Assembly: GCA_905221605.1 (NCBI GenBank)
Contig: CAJNDS010002580.1
Location: 187,001-251,000, forward strand
Length of the DNA: 64,000 nt
Origin: Symbiodinium natans
Lineage: Eukaryota; Sar; Dinophyceae; Suessiales; Symbiodiniaceae
Direction of reading: 5' to 3'
Part shown: one piece after another, positions 55,493 through 64,000 of the stretch
Layout: every line of letters starts with the position of its first letter
Position numbering within the stretch: position 1 is the first letter of the stretch
Translations under genes and position numbers: made by a program
Notes under the pieces: model-generated
Database searches by the model: none
Seen by the model: only the letters and a program-made list of their open reading frames with translations
Told to the model about the DNA's origin: nothing

Positions 55493-58100
55493 CTGCTACC
55501 CTCGAGATATCTCGAGATTTGTGTGGTGCAGCTCTTGGCTTGACTGCGCGGCAGTCCAGGCATTCCAGTGTGATTGGCGCATGGCAGTCCGATGCTACGA
55601 CTAGGCTGGTACAGCGAGCCTCCCTCATCGGAAAAAGTGCGGCTTCAGCAATCAACCAGCACCTCCCCGTGAGCATCCAACGTTTCGATATGAGAGGCCT
55701 ACTAGCGGCCTTTCAATGCTGCAGTAAGTGAGCTTCAGAGACCCGAGGCCGCTTCACAATGCAGCCCTTTTCGGTGGACCTGTCCAAGGTCAACATCAGC
55801 AGGGCGCCTATAATTTCGCAGACTGTTGAAGGCTTCAAGGGGCTCCTAACATTTTAGAAGTGAGCACTGGAGGCAAGTTTCGTATTCGCCAAGGCCCGCC
55901 AGTTGTACTGGTTGCACAGTTCGGCGGACCACGGCCCAGCAGAGTCCACAGCAGAAGTCAGCAACGGGGGCAGGAGTGGATAGGGAACAGCAAGAGCAAG
56001 AAAGGTGAATTCACGAAGTCGGCGGAACGCAACATGTCTGCAAAGGCCTGCACTGCTGGTGCCACGTGATCAGAGCCGAGGCTCTGCCGGAGGCTGGAAA
56101 ATGTGGAAGTATGAGCCGCATGCAATCCCACTCACAGATCTCACAGCACCCTGAAGAGGAGACATTCGTGGTGGAGGCGTCTCTTATCGCAAACCAGGGG
56201 CAAGGTTGTGTTCTGGCGGCTGGGTGGCAACATGTGGCAACCCACGATCTTGCCGAGTCTTGCTCGGTCTTTTTGCTGTTGAAACCACTGCAACGAGGTC
56301 CGGGGACGTTCAGATCCTCAAAGCGGCCTTTTCCTCAATGCCCCACTCCATTGCTGCACCTGCGGATTGAAGAGCTTAAGCTCTTGCAGGACCCGACCCG
56401 GTCTATCACAACTCGGTAAATTTGGACTGGGATGTCGCGCTCTCATTCTCATCCCTTCAGGCGCCGCATGAAAAAACTGAGCCCGCTGGTCTCAGGATGA
56501 AGGTGACATGGCTTTCAACTGCCAGGCGGTGCGCAGGTAGCACTCTGCAAATACCGGCGGAGCTGTCATGACCGTGCTAGGTCATTCGAACTGGCATTGG
56601 TTTCAGCGAGGAAGTGTTTGCAGAGCTGAAGGAGAAGCTGCCACAGGTCCTGAATGGCTGCAATGTCACATGCAGCGGGTTATGCGAGATGTCAGCCACG
56701 TCTTTTGCAAACAAAGCCTCGTTGGCTCCTGCATCATACTCTCTGTCAGAGGCACTCGTGGCTCCGGTTGGCAGATCGCAGCGGCTGGAGCTTCGATGCT
56801 TAGATGGATCAGGCACAGGCTTTCAACCTGCTGCATCGAGCGGGGTATGCAAGAAGCTACTTGTACAAGTAAGTCAGCAGCAGTCACCTTGCTGCAGTCC
56901 TTTGCACGCACTGCCACAGCAAAAGGTACGAACGCAGAGCTCAGCGTACACTTTGCCACGGTCATGCCAGAGGCCGCCATGTTGCAGCGGAGAGCGTAGT
57001 GTCCGGAGAATTGTCTAAGCATCAGTAAAGTCTGCGTCTCTTGTTTCTGTCTCCTCTGTGTGTCTCTGTGTCTCTGCGTGTTGCTATGTGTCGCTCGCTC
57101 TCTGAACTCTGAACCCAGATGTCTTTGAGCATCACGGCGGCTTCGGCCACATGCCTCGCGCCCAAGAGCGAGGCCTGCTGCATTGCAGAGCAGAGTCTGG
57201 TGGTGGGGTGGATGGTACTGTAGTAACCTGGCATTAATTATATTAATTTGTTGTTAACTTAGGATCAACTTGGGAGTAGCTGAGTAACGTGGTAGTAACC
57301 TGGTAGTAACCTGATGGTCAGAGGTTGCCGCCACCTTGGTTGATGTTGTGATCCGACCAGGCTTGGAGTTTCAATCCATTTGTGGAGGCCACTGCGTGGT
57401 TCTGAGAACAAGACGGACGAACAGTGATAGACTGATCCCTTCGAACCTTCGAACCGGCAGCATGTGCTCCCAAGGTTCAGAGCCGGGATCCACGGCTCGG
57501 TAGTGTTGGACGCAGTGCCAAGGTGACAGCGGCACAGCCAAGCTCCCAGGATGTTGAGAGTTACTGATGGAACCAGGGTTGGATTCAGAGCGGCTTGCTG
57601 CTCCTGCTCTGCTTCAAATTGCTTCAGGACTGAGACTCTGACCAACTGCCACGCAGATCCACACTGGACGCAGCCAATGGTCCTCAAGCTCGTGCCGGAG
57701 CCCGCGGACTCAGAATCCTTGGCTGCCGTAGCTGCAGATCGTACTTCCGGTGGCGTTTGATACTGAGAGCTCAGACCCCATACACCCCTTTGTTGGACCC
57801 GAAGCCCGTCCCGTCAACTCCCCAAATCCTGTAGACTATAGACCAGTCCGAGACATTCAAGGCCTGGGCTCTTCTTGCGCATCGTGGTTTGCTCGGAGGC
57901 GCTTGGTGTGACGAGGACTGGAGAGGCACTGGCGTGGGGAGCCGACTGGAAAGTGAAAATCGCCGGCAAAGCCACAGGGCCTGGGACGAGCTCGCCGAGC
58001 TCGTCATGGAGCTGCCGGAGGTGCTTCTTGCATATTTCTGCATCGTGTCGTGCTCATTATTCGTCGTTGTTTCAAATGCCGGCTGTTCATTTTCCATCAC
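55493..58100. other. Mostly unassigned region with isolated exon-like frames
   Basis: ATG 55759 opens a short frame (MQPFSVDLSKVNISRAPIIS). 56606-56646 reads EEVFAELKEKLPQ. 56885-56998 contains FATVMPEAAMLQRRA. None could be joined or recognised. 57280-57315 has three GTAGTAACCTG copies. No confident gene. Confidence 0.3.
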
Positions 58101-58111
58101 TTTCCCCACAG
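58091..58111 (+). promoter_or_regulatory. Candidate spliced-leader acceptor of the methyltransferase gene
   Basis: The tract TTTTCCATCACTTTCCCCACAG ends with AG at 58110-58111, only three bases (CCC) before ATG 58115. A strong pyrimidine tract so close to a start codon fits trans-splicing of the leader and supports 58115 as the true start. Confidence 0.55.
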
Positions 58112-58114
58112 CCC

Positions 58115-59451
58115 ATGAGCGCAAGAAGGCTAAGTTCACGACAGTTCACGCAGGCATTGAAACTTGCACAAGGCTCGGTGGAGTTCCAGCCTCGTGTCTT
58201 TTGCCTCCTCGAGCATCTGCGCCTGTACGGAGTAGCATAGCGATGTGTTCGTGTCCATTCCGGTGCACCGAGGCGCAAGTTTACGCTGACGAGGCCACTG
58301 AAGCCTTGAGCATTCGGACCGCAAAGGCGTGGTGTCGGCCTTTTCTAGTGCGCCGCAGCCATTGGATCCAAGCGATGTCGAAAGATTCGAGATGAAAGTG
58401 TGTTTAAACGAAGCATGTCCTCATATGCCCTCTGACAGTGGGATCTATGGACCTCCTACATTTGAGCTCTCGGCAGGTGATCTCACAAGATACCTTGGCT
58501 TGGTTTGGGCCTTTGTTGGAGAAGGAGCTCGAGGATGCAGAGGAGATAGCCGAGTGTACAGACTTTCAGATCGACTGGGATGACACGGAACACCTTGCAG
58601 AAGAACGACCGATCGAGGACAACGGCAGAAGAGCACTGGCCCAAATGTGTCGTGTAGAGACTCTTGAGGTGCCAGATGGCTTGGGCAATAAAGTCTCTGT
58701 GGAATACACACGGTCTTCCTGCGCCACGGCTCACGGAAATGCCATTTGGGCAGCATCTCTTGCTGCTGCCCTTCATGTCGGCAAGCTGCTGATGCCCACC
58801 CTTCACTGCGATGTATCCAGGAATCATTCAGCAGACTTCCTCCGCCAGGTGCGCATCATCGAACTGGGTGCTGGAATCGGCATTCCATCTCTTTTCCTTG
58901 CGCGCCTGCTTGGTGACCTGCAGAAAACCCACAAGCTCACTTCCAGTGAGAGTTCTGAGGCTTCCCTTTCCAAGCAAGTTTATATAACGGATGCACGCTC
59001 GTACCACAACCTTCGCCAGATTCTGTTGTCCGTTTTGCGACATCCACACCTGCAGCTGTTGCAAGTAGCCCCGCACAACTGGGGAGAAGTCGACAGCTCC
59101 GGAACCATGTATTTTCTGCATGAGCAATGTCAGGGTGTAGCTTTTGACTTCGTGGTAGCTGCAGATTGCATTTACAATCCTGACTTTCATGAGCCATTGC
59201 TGGACAGCATATGCCACGTAATGACAACTCATGGCCGTGCGATTGTCACCTTCTCGTTGCATCCCAACACTGAGGAGGGGAACGTCTGGGCTTTCTTTGA
59301 TTGTGCACGGCGTCGAGGCCTCGATGTACACAACCCCTTGGAGGATGCACAGGACTTCGAGCCCTTGATGCAGGAACTTGGCCTTTGGCAGGCAAACATG
59401 GGGAAGCGCTACATGGTACACATCCGAGAGCTCTCCTGGAACAGTACTTAG
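58115..59451 (+). CDS. METTL21-like protein-lysine methyltransferase, 380 aa
   Basis: Three exons, 58115-58218, 58349-58412 and 58477-59451, total 1143 nt (381 codons with TAG). Both introns (130 and 64 nt) are GC-AG, with phases 2 and 0. The N-terminus (MSARRLSSRQFTQALKLAQG) and an acidic helix (LEKELEDAEEIAECTDFQID) precede a class I SAM-dependent fold. The SAM motif IIELGAGIGIPSLFLARLL lies at about residues 183-201. YITDARSYHNLRQILL corresponds to the second acidic strand, and DFVVAADCIYNPDFHEPLLD at about 280-299 is the family's [DE]-x-x-Y-like post-motif. TTHGRAIVTFSLHPNT follows. This order is that of the METTL21/FAM86 (Methyltransf_16) family, which methylates lysines of chaperones, elongation factors and similar proteins. 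The substrate cannot be predicted. Unspliced, the 5' exons lie in other frames, so automatic calls would start too late. This is the most complete gene model in the window. Confidence 0.85.
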
Positions 59452-59775
59452 GGCCGTGAGAGTCTGGGGGTCGCAGCCGGAGAGTGCTGCACTGGAACTG
59501 GGCATGAGCTCAGAGCTCCCGCACATCGTAGCCGACTCATGGGGCGATCAACATCGTGATTGCCTCGTGCCGCTGCGTTGCCACACAGAGCTACAGGGCC
59601 TCCCAAGACCATGCGAAGCTAGCCCACAGGTAGAATACAGTGCGGCGCAGAGTTAAAAGCAGCATCTTGCTCAGTTGCCTGTATTTTGACCACCTTTGCC
59701 ACGTTCTCGTAGTGAATTTCTGGATCTCTTGCTTCCATTCCGTTCCAGTCTAGTCCACTGTCCAGGCTGATTGAC

Positions 59776-60161
59776 ATGAAGCGCCACGGGGAGTCTGAAA
59801 TCTTCCTAAGTTTTGCGCAGGCCGCATGGTCCATGGCATTGCTGCACTGCTACACCTATGGAGCTCTCAGCTGCCAGGTTGGCGGCAACGTTTCCGTTCT
59901 CTTCTCAGCTGTTGCGTACTTCGCAGACTCAGAGTCAGTGAGCTGTCGCAGCTGTCGCAGCTCTCCTTGAGGCGTCAGCGTTTGAGGCCGGGCACGATTT
60001 GCCCTTGCTGGAAGGAGGTGTTCGCCAACCCCAAGTGCAGGCCATCCGAGCTGTGCCCGATGCTTTGCCAGGGTTTTGCCAGCTCTGCCTTCCAGATTGA
60101 ATGTCAATGCGGCAAGTCCGACACCTGCTGCTTGAGAATCCATGTGCCTGTAGGACTGTAG
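59776..60161 (+). CDS. Small Cys-rich protein, two exons, about 100 aa
   Basis: ATG 59776 begins MKRHGESEIFLSFAQAAWSM and ends exon 1 with YGALSCQ at 59877 before a GT donor. With the CGCAG acceptor at 59960, exon 2 (59961-60161) reads on in phase 0 as RLRPGTICPCWKEVFANPKC, RPSELCPMLCQGFASSAFQI and ECQCGKSDTCCLRIHVPVGL, then TAG. Nine or more cysteines in about 50 residues, some as CxC, CC or Cx3C pairs, suggest a disulfide-stabilised or zinc-binding domain. There is no classical signal peptide. A second frame through exon 2 (AFEAGHDLPLLEGGVRQPQV) is also protein-like, so the frame choice rests on phase. Family unknown. Confidence 0.4.
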
Positions 60162-62897
60162 GAGAAACCGAAGCTGTCACTGCCATGGCCAGGTTTCAAT
60201 TGACGGCAGCCCCATCGGGGCAAAGTCAAGACACCCGCGCCTTGCTTAGAAAGACTTCTCCGACTTGTCTGAAGTTTACTTCCCACTTGAGTTTGGGACT
60301 TGAGTGTCGAGTGGGAATTAGAAGCTCAGCAGTCTTGGAGGACACTGCAGCGTCCAATCGCTGCTGGTTACTCTCTACCACCGCAGCCCTCTGTGCAAGG
60401 ACATCCTGCACTCATGGCTATCATGGACAAAGTCACTTCGCCACCGTTGCTCCTGGAGTCAGAGCCAGGAATGCAGCACTTGGGGCAGGTTCTTCAAGCA
60501 CATAGCCAGGTCCCTCTCACCGTTGCACGTGGTGCATGTGGGCATGCGAACCATGGGTCGCATGGGTCGCTATTGAAGCCAGTGAAGGAGGTGCCAGACA
60601 TCATCGCGCAGCGATATGGGCCGCCACAGCAGCCAAGGCTGGAGCCTGAGCTTTGAGTTCGCACGAGGGGTTCATCCTAAAACCCTCGCCAGAAAGTTGA
60701 CACATGGGGACATGTGGTTGGGGAAGAGGCATGTCTGAGGAGGGAAAAGTTGCGCCAAAGCATATGGGAAGGGACAGCGGAAGGAACCGTGACGAATGGA
60801 GAGATTCCTGGCTTCTCAACAATTCACTGCGCTAGCCTTGCTGTATCCAAACTGTTGCAAGAACCAGATTCGAGCGAAAGGAGATGTGTGATGTTAGCTG
60901 GGCAGAATTGCGATTCCAATCGACATTGTGCCATTCAAGCATGTCTTGGGTGTTTCGACCGAAAAAAATGGTTCGACGGTACTCTTCAGCCCCGTACTTG
61001 TATGTAGGCTGGGTTTTTTGGTGCAGAGGCCTGACCGGGCATGTTTCCAGCCATTCGGCCACGGGGAAGGTTCCAAGACCTTCCTCCACCTCCAGCACCG
61101 CGACAAATCTCATCGCCATCGCCGGAGGACCTTGGGAAGAGCGATCAAAGAGTCATATAAATTCTTATTACATTCAGAATGCCGCATACAGCACCATGTA
61201 GCCCGTAGATGCCCGTAGGACTAGAATCGGACTTGCTGAGGAGCTCACACAAGCTTTGCAGCAAGCTCCACAAGGCGCCATCGTTAAAGGGAACGTGCAG
61301 GATCCTGAGAATGGCTGTTGCGACTTTAGAGACGCGATACGACGAGTCTGTGAAGCCGAGGCCACTCAGCTTCTTCAACACTCCTAATCCTCATCTTGCC
61401 CCCAGCTGAGCATGGCCAGCATTGCATTGCTCCATCCCAATATCCGTGCGCCTTTCCAGGCCTGGATTGCTCGTCGGTGAAGCTTCCACACGTCTCTTGA
61501 GTCCTGCCACGAACTCCAGCCTGGAGAAGAACATGGACATCCAATGACGACCAATGTTAGCTGCCGGCGCAAAGCGGCAGATGACCGACGTTGGGGGCTT
61601 TGCTGGCAGAGGTTCTCGCTCGCAAGCTGATGACACGGCGGCCCCCCTTCCGCGATTCTGCGATGGGTGGCTGCTGGTAGTAGCTGCTGCTGGTAGTAGC
61701 TGCTCGTATGCGAGGAGAGGAGCTGATCAGCGACCGAGAGCCGGCATTCCAGCCTGGACGATCGCAAGGAAAGAGTCCATCAACTGAGAAGCTATCCGCA
61801 ACGCATGACCAAGCTCTCAAGCTGCGCACAAAGGAGAGGTGGTCTGTTGTATCCGTCTCCACCACACCCGACAAGAGGCCTCGGGGCTTTTCCTCTTACA
61901 GGGTCGTTCCTGCCCTCCTGCAGGAGCAGGGAGTTGCGTTTCCTGCAGACCATCGGCTCAGGACATTCTCAGGCCACCTGGAGCATGCTCGAACAGCCTG
62001 TCAGAGTAAGGCAAGAACTGCGGCAGGTGTCTTGCGGGGTGCACGCGCAGCGTGCATCGAAGTGGGATTCGCTAGCAGATCTTGAGCACGTTGTGGTGTG
62101 TGCAGTGTCACGGCTTGCTTTGCATGTGCATGGTGCTTGTGGCAGTGCGAATGCTTTCATCACATGTGCGCATTGAACTTTCTCGCTGCGTGTGCAGCCA
62201 TAATCAGCTGCTCGAATGCTATGTGCAGAAGATAGCAGCAGAAATCCTGTTTCACATCAGGTGTGCTCCAAGTTTTCTGTTTCCCTCCCTCCGCACCTGC
62301 AGAAAATCTTGGTTGTGGGAGGGGGGTTGAGGTTTTCGTCGCGACCTTGCAACAGGGCCTGCTAATGTAGGGCGTTTGTTGCCTTGCACTGATTCACTCG
62401 GGCTGGACTGTCCGTGGTTTAAAGGCCCTGGGTCGTCTCTTCGCCCTCACCAACGTGACAAACCTCATTGCGCTTGGGAGCAAAATGAAGGTTGCAGTCC
62501 GCTTGCTTCTTGTCTGCGTAAGAATCCCGAAAGAGTATCCTGGCGCAGCGGCGCAAAGTGAGAGATTTGATGGAATCTTGCGTTGTCATGTCTCGAAGAG
62601 CAGTGCAAGCAAGAGTAAATCGACATTGATGCGGCAAGTCAAAGTAAAATCCATAAGCCGTGCAAGAACAGGCTATGAAACATGGAATTTACGAGTTTGC
62701 TCAGCGTACTTGCGAGTCGCGCTCATTCAATCGGTCTGCAAGGCTGGAGAGGCTCACAGCATGAGCTTCCAGATGACCCGAACAAGCACACGATATGGGT
62801 CACACACACACACACACACACCAGGTCCAGCGGCAGTCACTCTCGCATGGGAGATATTGTACCGAATGCCGCATGCCACTTGACAAGCTGCGCGCGG
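60162..62897 (+). other. Region with unassigned exon-like frames
   Basis: 60312-60656 is open and partly protein-like (SLPPQPSVQGHPALMAIMDK, ending QRYGPPQQPRLEPEL). ATG 61708 opens MRGEELISDREPAFQPGRSQ. After a CCTGCAG acceptor, about 61949-62100 reads TIGSGHSQATWSMLEQPVRV and RASKWDSLADLEHVVV. These may be exons of one or two + strand genes, but I could not fix junctions. A CA run lies at 62803-62821. Confidence 0.3.
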
Positions 62898-63080
62898 ATG
62901 GCGGAGCTTCTCAGAGCGCAGCTTGCGCAGGCCCATCGCCGAACGTAAGACGTGCAAGGAGAGGGCCTCCATGTCTCGGAGATCCCGAACAAAAAGCAGG
63001 GAGATCTCTCGAGGTACGACGTCGCCAGAAGGCGGCCGAGGCCAAGTTTGCAGCGTTGGAAAGCGAGGCCTGGAGCCCAA
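62898..63080 (+). CDS. Possible 5' exons of a coiled-coil gene
   Basis: ATG 62898 reads MAELLRAQLAQAHRR and meets a consensus GTAAG donor at 62945 (phase 2). Further on, 63011-63078 reads EVRRRQKAAEAKFAALESEA in another frame after a CTCGAG acceptor. Together they would make a continuous basic coiled coil, but my phases do not agree for that exact junction, so the link is tentative. The purine microsatellite follows at once. Confidence 0.3.
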
Positions 63081-63086
63081 GCCAGA

Positions 63087-63089
63087 GAC

Positions 63090-63120
<31 letters not shown>

Positions 63121-63159
63121 GAGAGCGAGAGAGAGAGGGTTCGTCCCTATGCCCCAAAG

Positions 63160-63192
<33 letters not shown>
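63087..63192 (+). repeat. (GA)n microsatellite, interrupted
   Basis: GA runs with AGCGAGAG interruptions (63091-63136), a short unique stretch (GGTTCGTCCCTATGCCCCAAAG), then a second GA run (63156-63192) that abuts the spliced-leader relict. Arg/Glu frames across it are artefacts. Confidence 0.95.
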
Positions 63193-63196
<4 letters not shown>

Positions 63197-63211
63197 CCAT
63201 TTTGGCTCAAG
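63193..63211 (+). other. Relict dinoflagellate spliced-leader sequence (DinoSL)
   Basis: GTAGCCATTTTGGCTCAAG at 63193-63211 is identical to the last 19 nt of the 22-nt DinoSL, the leader trans-spliced onto dinoflagellate nuclear mRNAs. The leading bases (expected CC) are replaced by the end of the GA repeat. There is no GT donor just after it, so it is not an SL RNA gene. It most likely marks the 5' end of an mRNA that was reverse transcribed and re-inserted. Confidence 0.85.
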
Positions 63212-63613
63212 CCACGAGCGGCTCGAGCCCCAGCCATTGTCCGGGGGACAACTGAGAAGGAGGGAAGTGAGAGAGAGTGAAAGGGGGGAGGCCTGAGAGC
63301 TGACTCCTCTGCCCCTGCGCCCGCGCACCGCCATACGAGCCCACTTACCTGTTTGCAAAACTACGCGGGGGCATCGCGAAGGTCCGGGGCTTTGAGATCG
63401 GAGGGGACAAAGCACGAGGTGATCGGCGCTGGCCGAGCTGCCCCACTACCACCGCTGAGGCGTGCGGGGGACATTTTGACCTGCTACCTGAAAGCCATCG
63501 GCGGCCTACGCGACTTGCTCGGCGAGGGGGCGATTCCGCGCATCCTGCAGCCCGCCAGGGACTTTGTCAACTCAACGTACGTGACTTGGGCAGCGACACC
63601 GTGAAGGATAACT
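63212..63613 (+). other. 5' region of the ORF at 63614
   Basis: GC-rich leader-like DNA between the spliced-leader relict and ATG 63614. A frame ending at 63604 (GDILTCYLKAIGGLRDLLGE, GAIPRILQPARDFVNS) has protein-like text without a good ATG. It could be a decayed exon or an upstream ORF. Confidence 0.35.
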
Positions 63614-64000
63614 ATGTCTGGTGGCAGTGGAACAACTGCAAGCGAGGGGGCATCACCCGCCAAGAGGAAGGTGGTGGACCTCGAGCCGGGGGCGGAAGTT
63701 GAGGTGGTGGAGCAACAGGGGGGGATCACCCTTGCTACCCTTCAAGCAACCCTTCAGGGGGAGCTCCGCGCCAACCGGGCAGAGATCAAGCAAGCTGTGG
63801 GGGGAGTGCAGAAAGAGATGGTGGAGCGCATTGCCACGGTGGAGACCGAAGTCACCCGCCAGCTCAAGACCACGCTACAACTCCTGCAGGAGCTCACGGC
63901 CAAGCAAGACAAGCACGCGGCGGGGATCGAGGAGCTCATGGGGGGCCAACACGACCTGGAGAACAAGATGGGCAGCCTCACGGAAAGGGTGGAGAAGCTG
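63614..64000 (+). CDS. 5' end of a coiled-coil ORF, possibly retroelement ORF1, partial
   Basis: ATG 63614 opens a frame that stays open to the window end (129 codons). It begins MSGGSGTTASEGASPAKRKV, with a short basic patch, then an acidic patch and a long coiled coil (LRANRAEIKQAVGGVQKEMV, VTRQLKTTLQLLQELTAKQD, HDLENKMGSLTERVEKL). There are no introns in 387 nt, unlike neighbouring genes, and codon use is strongly GC-rich. A low-complexity N-terminus plus coiled coil before a longer ORF is common in LINE-type retrotransposons of dinoflagellates, and the spliced-leader relict 400 nt upstream fits retroposition. Without the downstream sequence (endonuclease, reverse transcriptase) this is only a hypothesis; an ordinary coiled-coil gene remains possible. 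Confidence 0.55.
   Translation, partial: MSGGSGTTASEGASPAKRKVVDLEPGAEVEVVEQQGGITLATLQATLQGELRANRAEIKQAVGGVQKEMVERIATVETEVTRQLKTTLQLLQELTAKQDKHAAGIEELMGGQHDLENKMGSLTERVEKL

Noticed and set aside
62952-63415. Arg/Glu-rich and Ser/Leu-rich ORFs
   Set aside because: Low-complexity translation of the (GA)n tract.
1-64000. CRISPR array, prophage, bacterial operon or rRNA
   Set aside because: No regularly spaced identical short repeats with unique spacers, no polycistronic compact gene order, and no conserved rRNA words were seen; the tandem arrays present lack unique spacers.

Overview
The window looks like nuclear DNA of a dinoflagellate, most likely a Symbiodiniaceae-type genome. Four things point there. 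(1) The recognisable genes are broken into many short exons, and the introns that restore conserved protein reading frames begin mostly with GC, sometimes GT or GA, and end in AG, usually followed by G. (2) A 19-nt relict of the dinoflagellate spliced leader lies at 63193-63211. (3) Protein families common in dinoflagellates are present: a coiled-coil family and a DUF4326 protein. (4) Interstitial TTTAGGG repeats occur. Every well-supported gene is on the + strand, which fits the long one-directional gene blocks known from dinoflagellates.

Layout. 0.6-2.5 kb: four-exon coiled-coil protein. 3.1-5.1 kb: secreted glycoprotein with a possible frameshift. 5.8-7.3 kb: ER thioredoxin/PDI-like protein with a 19-nt micro-exon and a small MITE-like element in an intron. 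8.9-10.6 kb: 235-bp satellite. 11.6-12.2 kb: 5' part of a FOP/FOR20-type LisH protein. 17.7-21.6 kb: nucleoporin (Nup58-like coiled coil followed by a GLFG array). 22.5-22.8 kb: telomere-like and very long poly-G tracts. 27.2-27.4 kb: broken exon. About 29.5-33.4 kb: polycystin-like cation channel. 36.9-39.5 kb: WD40-repeat protein. 42.3-44.2 kb: EF-hand plus ankyrin protein. 44.4-44.8 kb: small acylated-type EF-hand protein. 45.5-46.6 kb: two short gene fragments. 47.0-48.0 kb: degenerate ~115-bp repeat. 49.2-53.9 kb: large basic helical protein in eight exons. 54.9-55.5 kb: DUF4326 protein. 58.1-59.5 kb: complete three-exon lysine-methyltransferase-like protein. 59.8-60.2 kb: small Cys-rich protein. 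63.1-64.0 kb: purine microsatellite, spliced-leader relict, and the 5' end of a coiled-coil ORF that runs off the window and may belong to a retroelement.

The genes do not form a pathway. They are ordinary eukaryotic cell-biology genes (ER folding, nuclear pore, calcium and cation signalling, centriole/cilium, protein methylation) separated by repeats. Exon models were built by hand from phase agreement and family resemblance, without transcripts or database searches. First and last exons are the weakest parts. No tRNA, rRNA or CRISPR was recognised.
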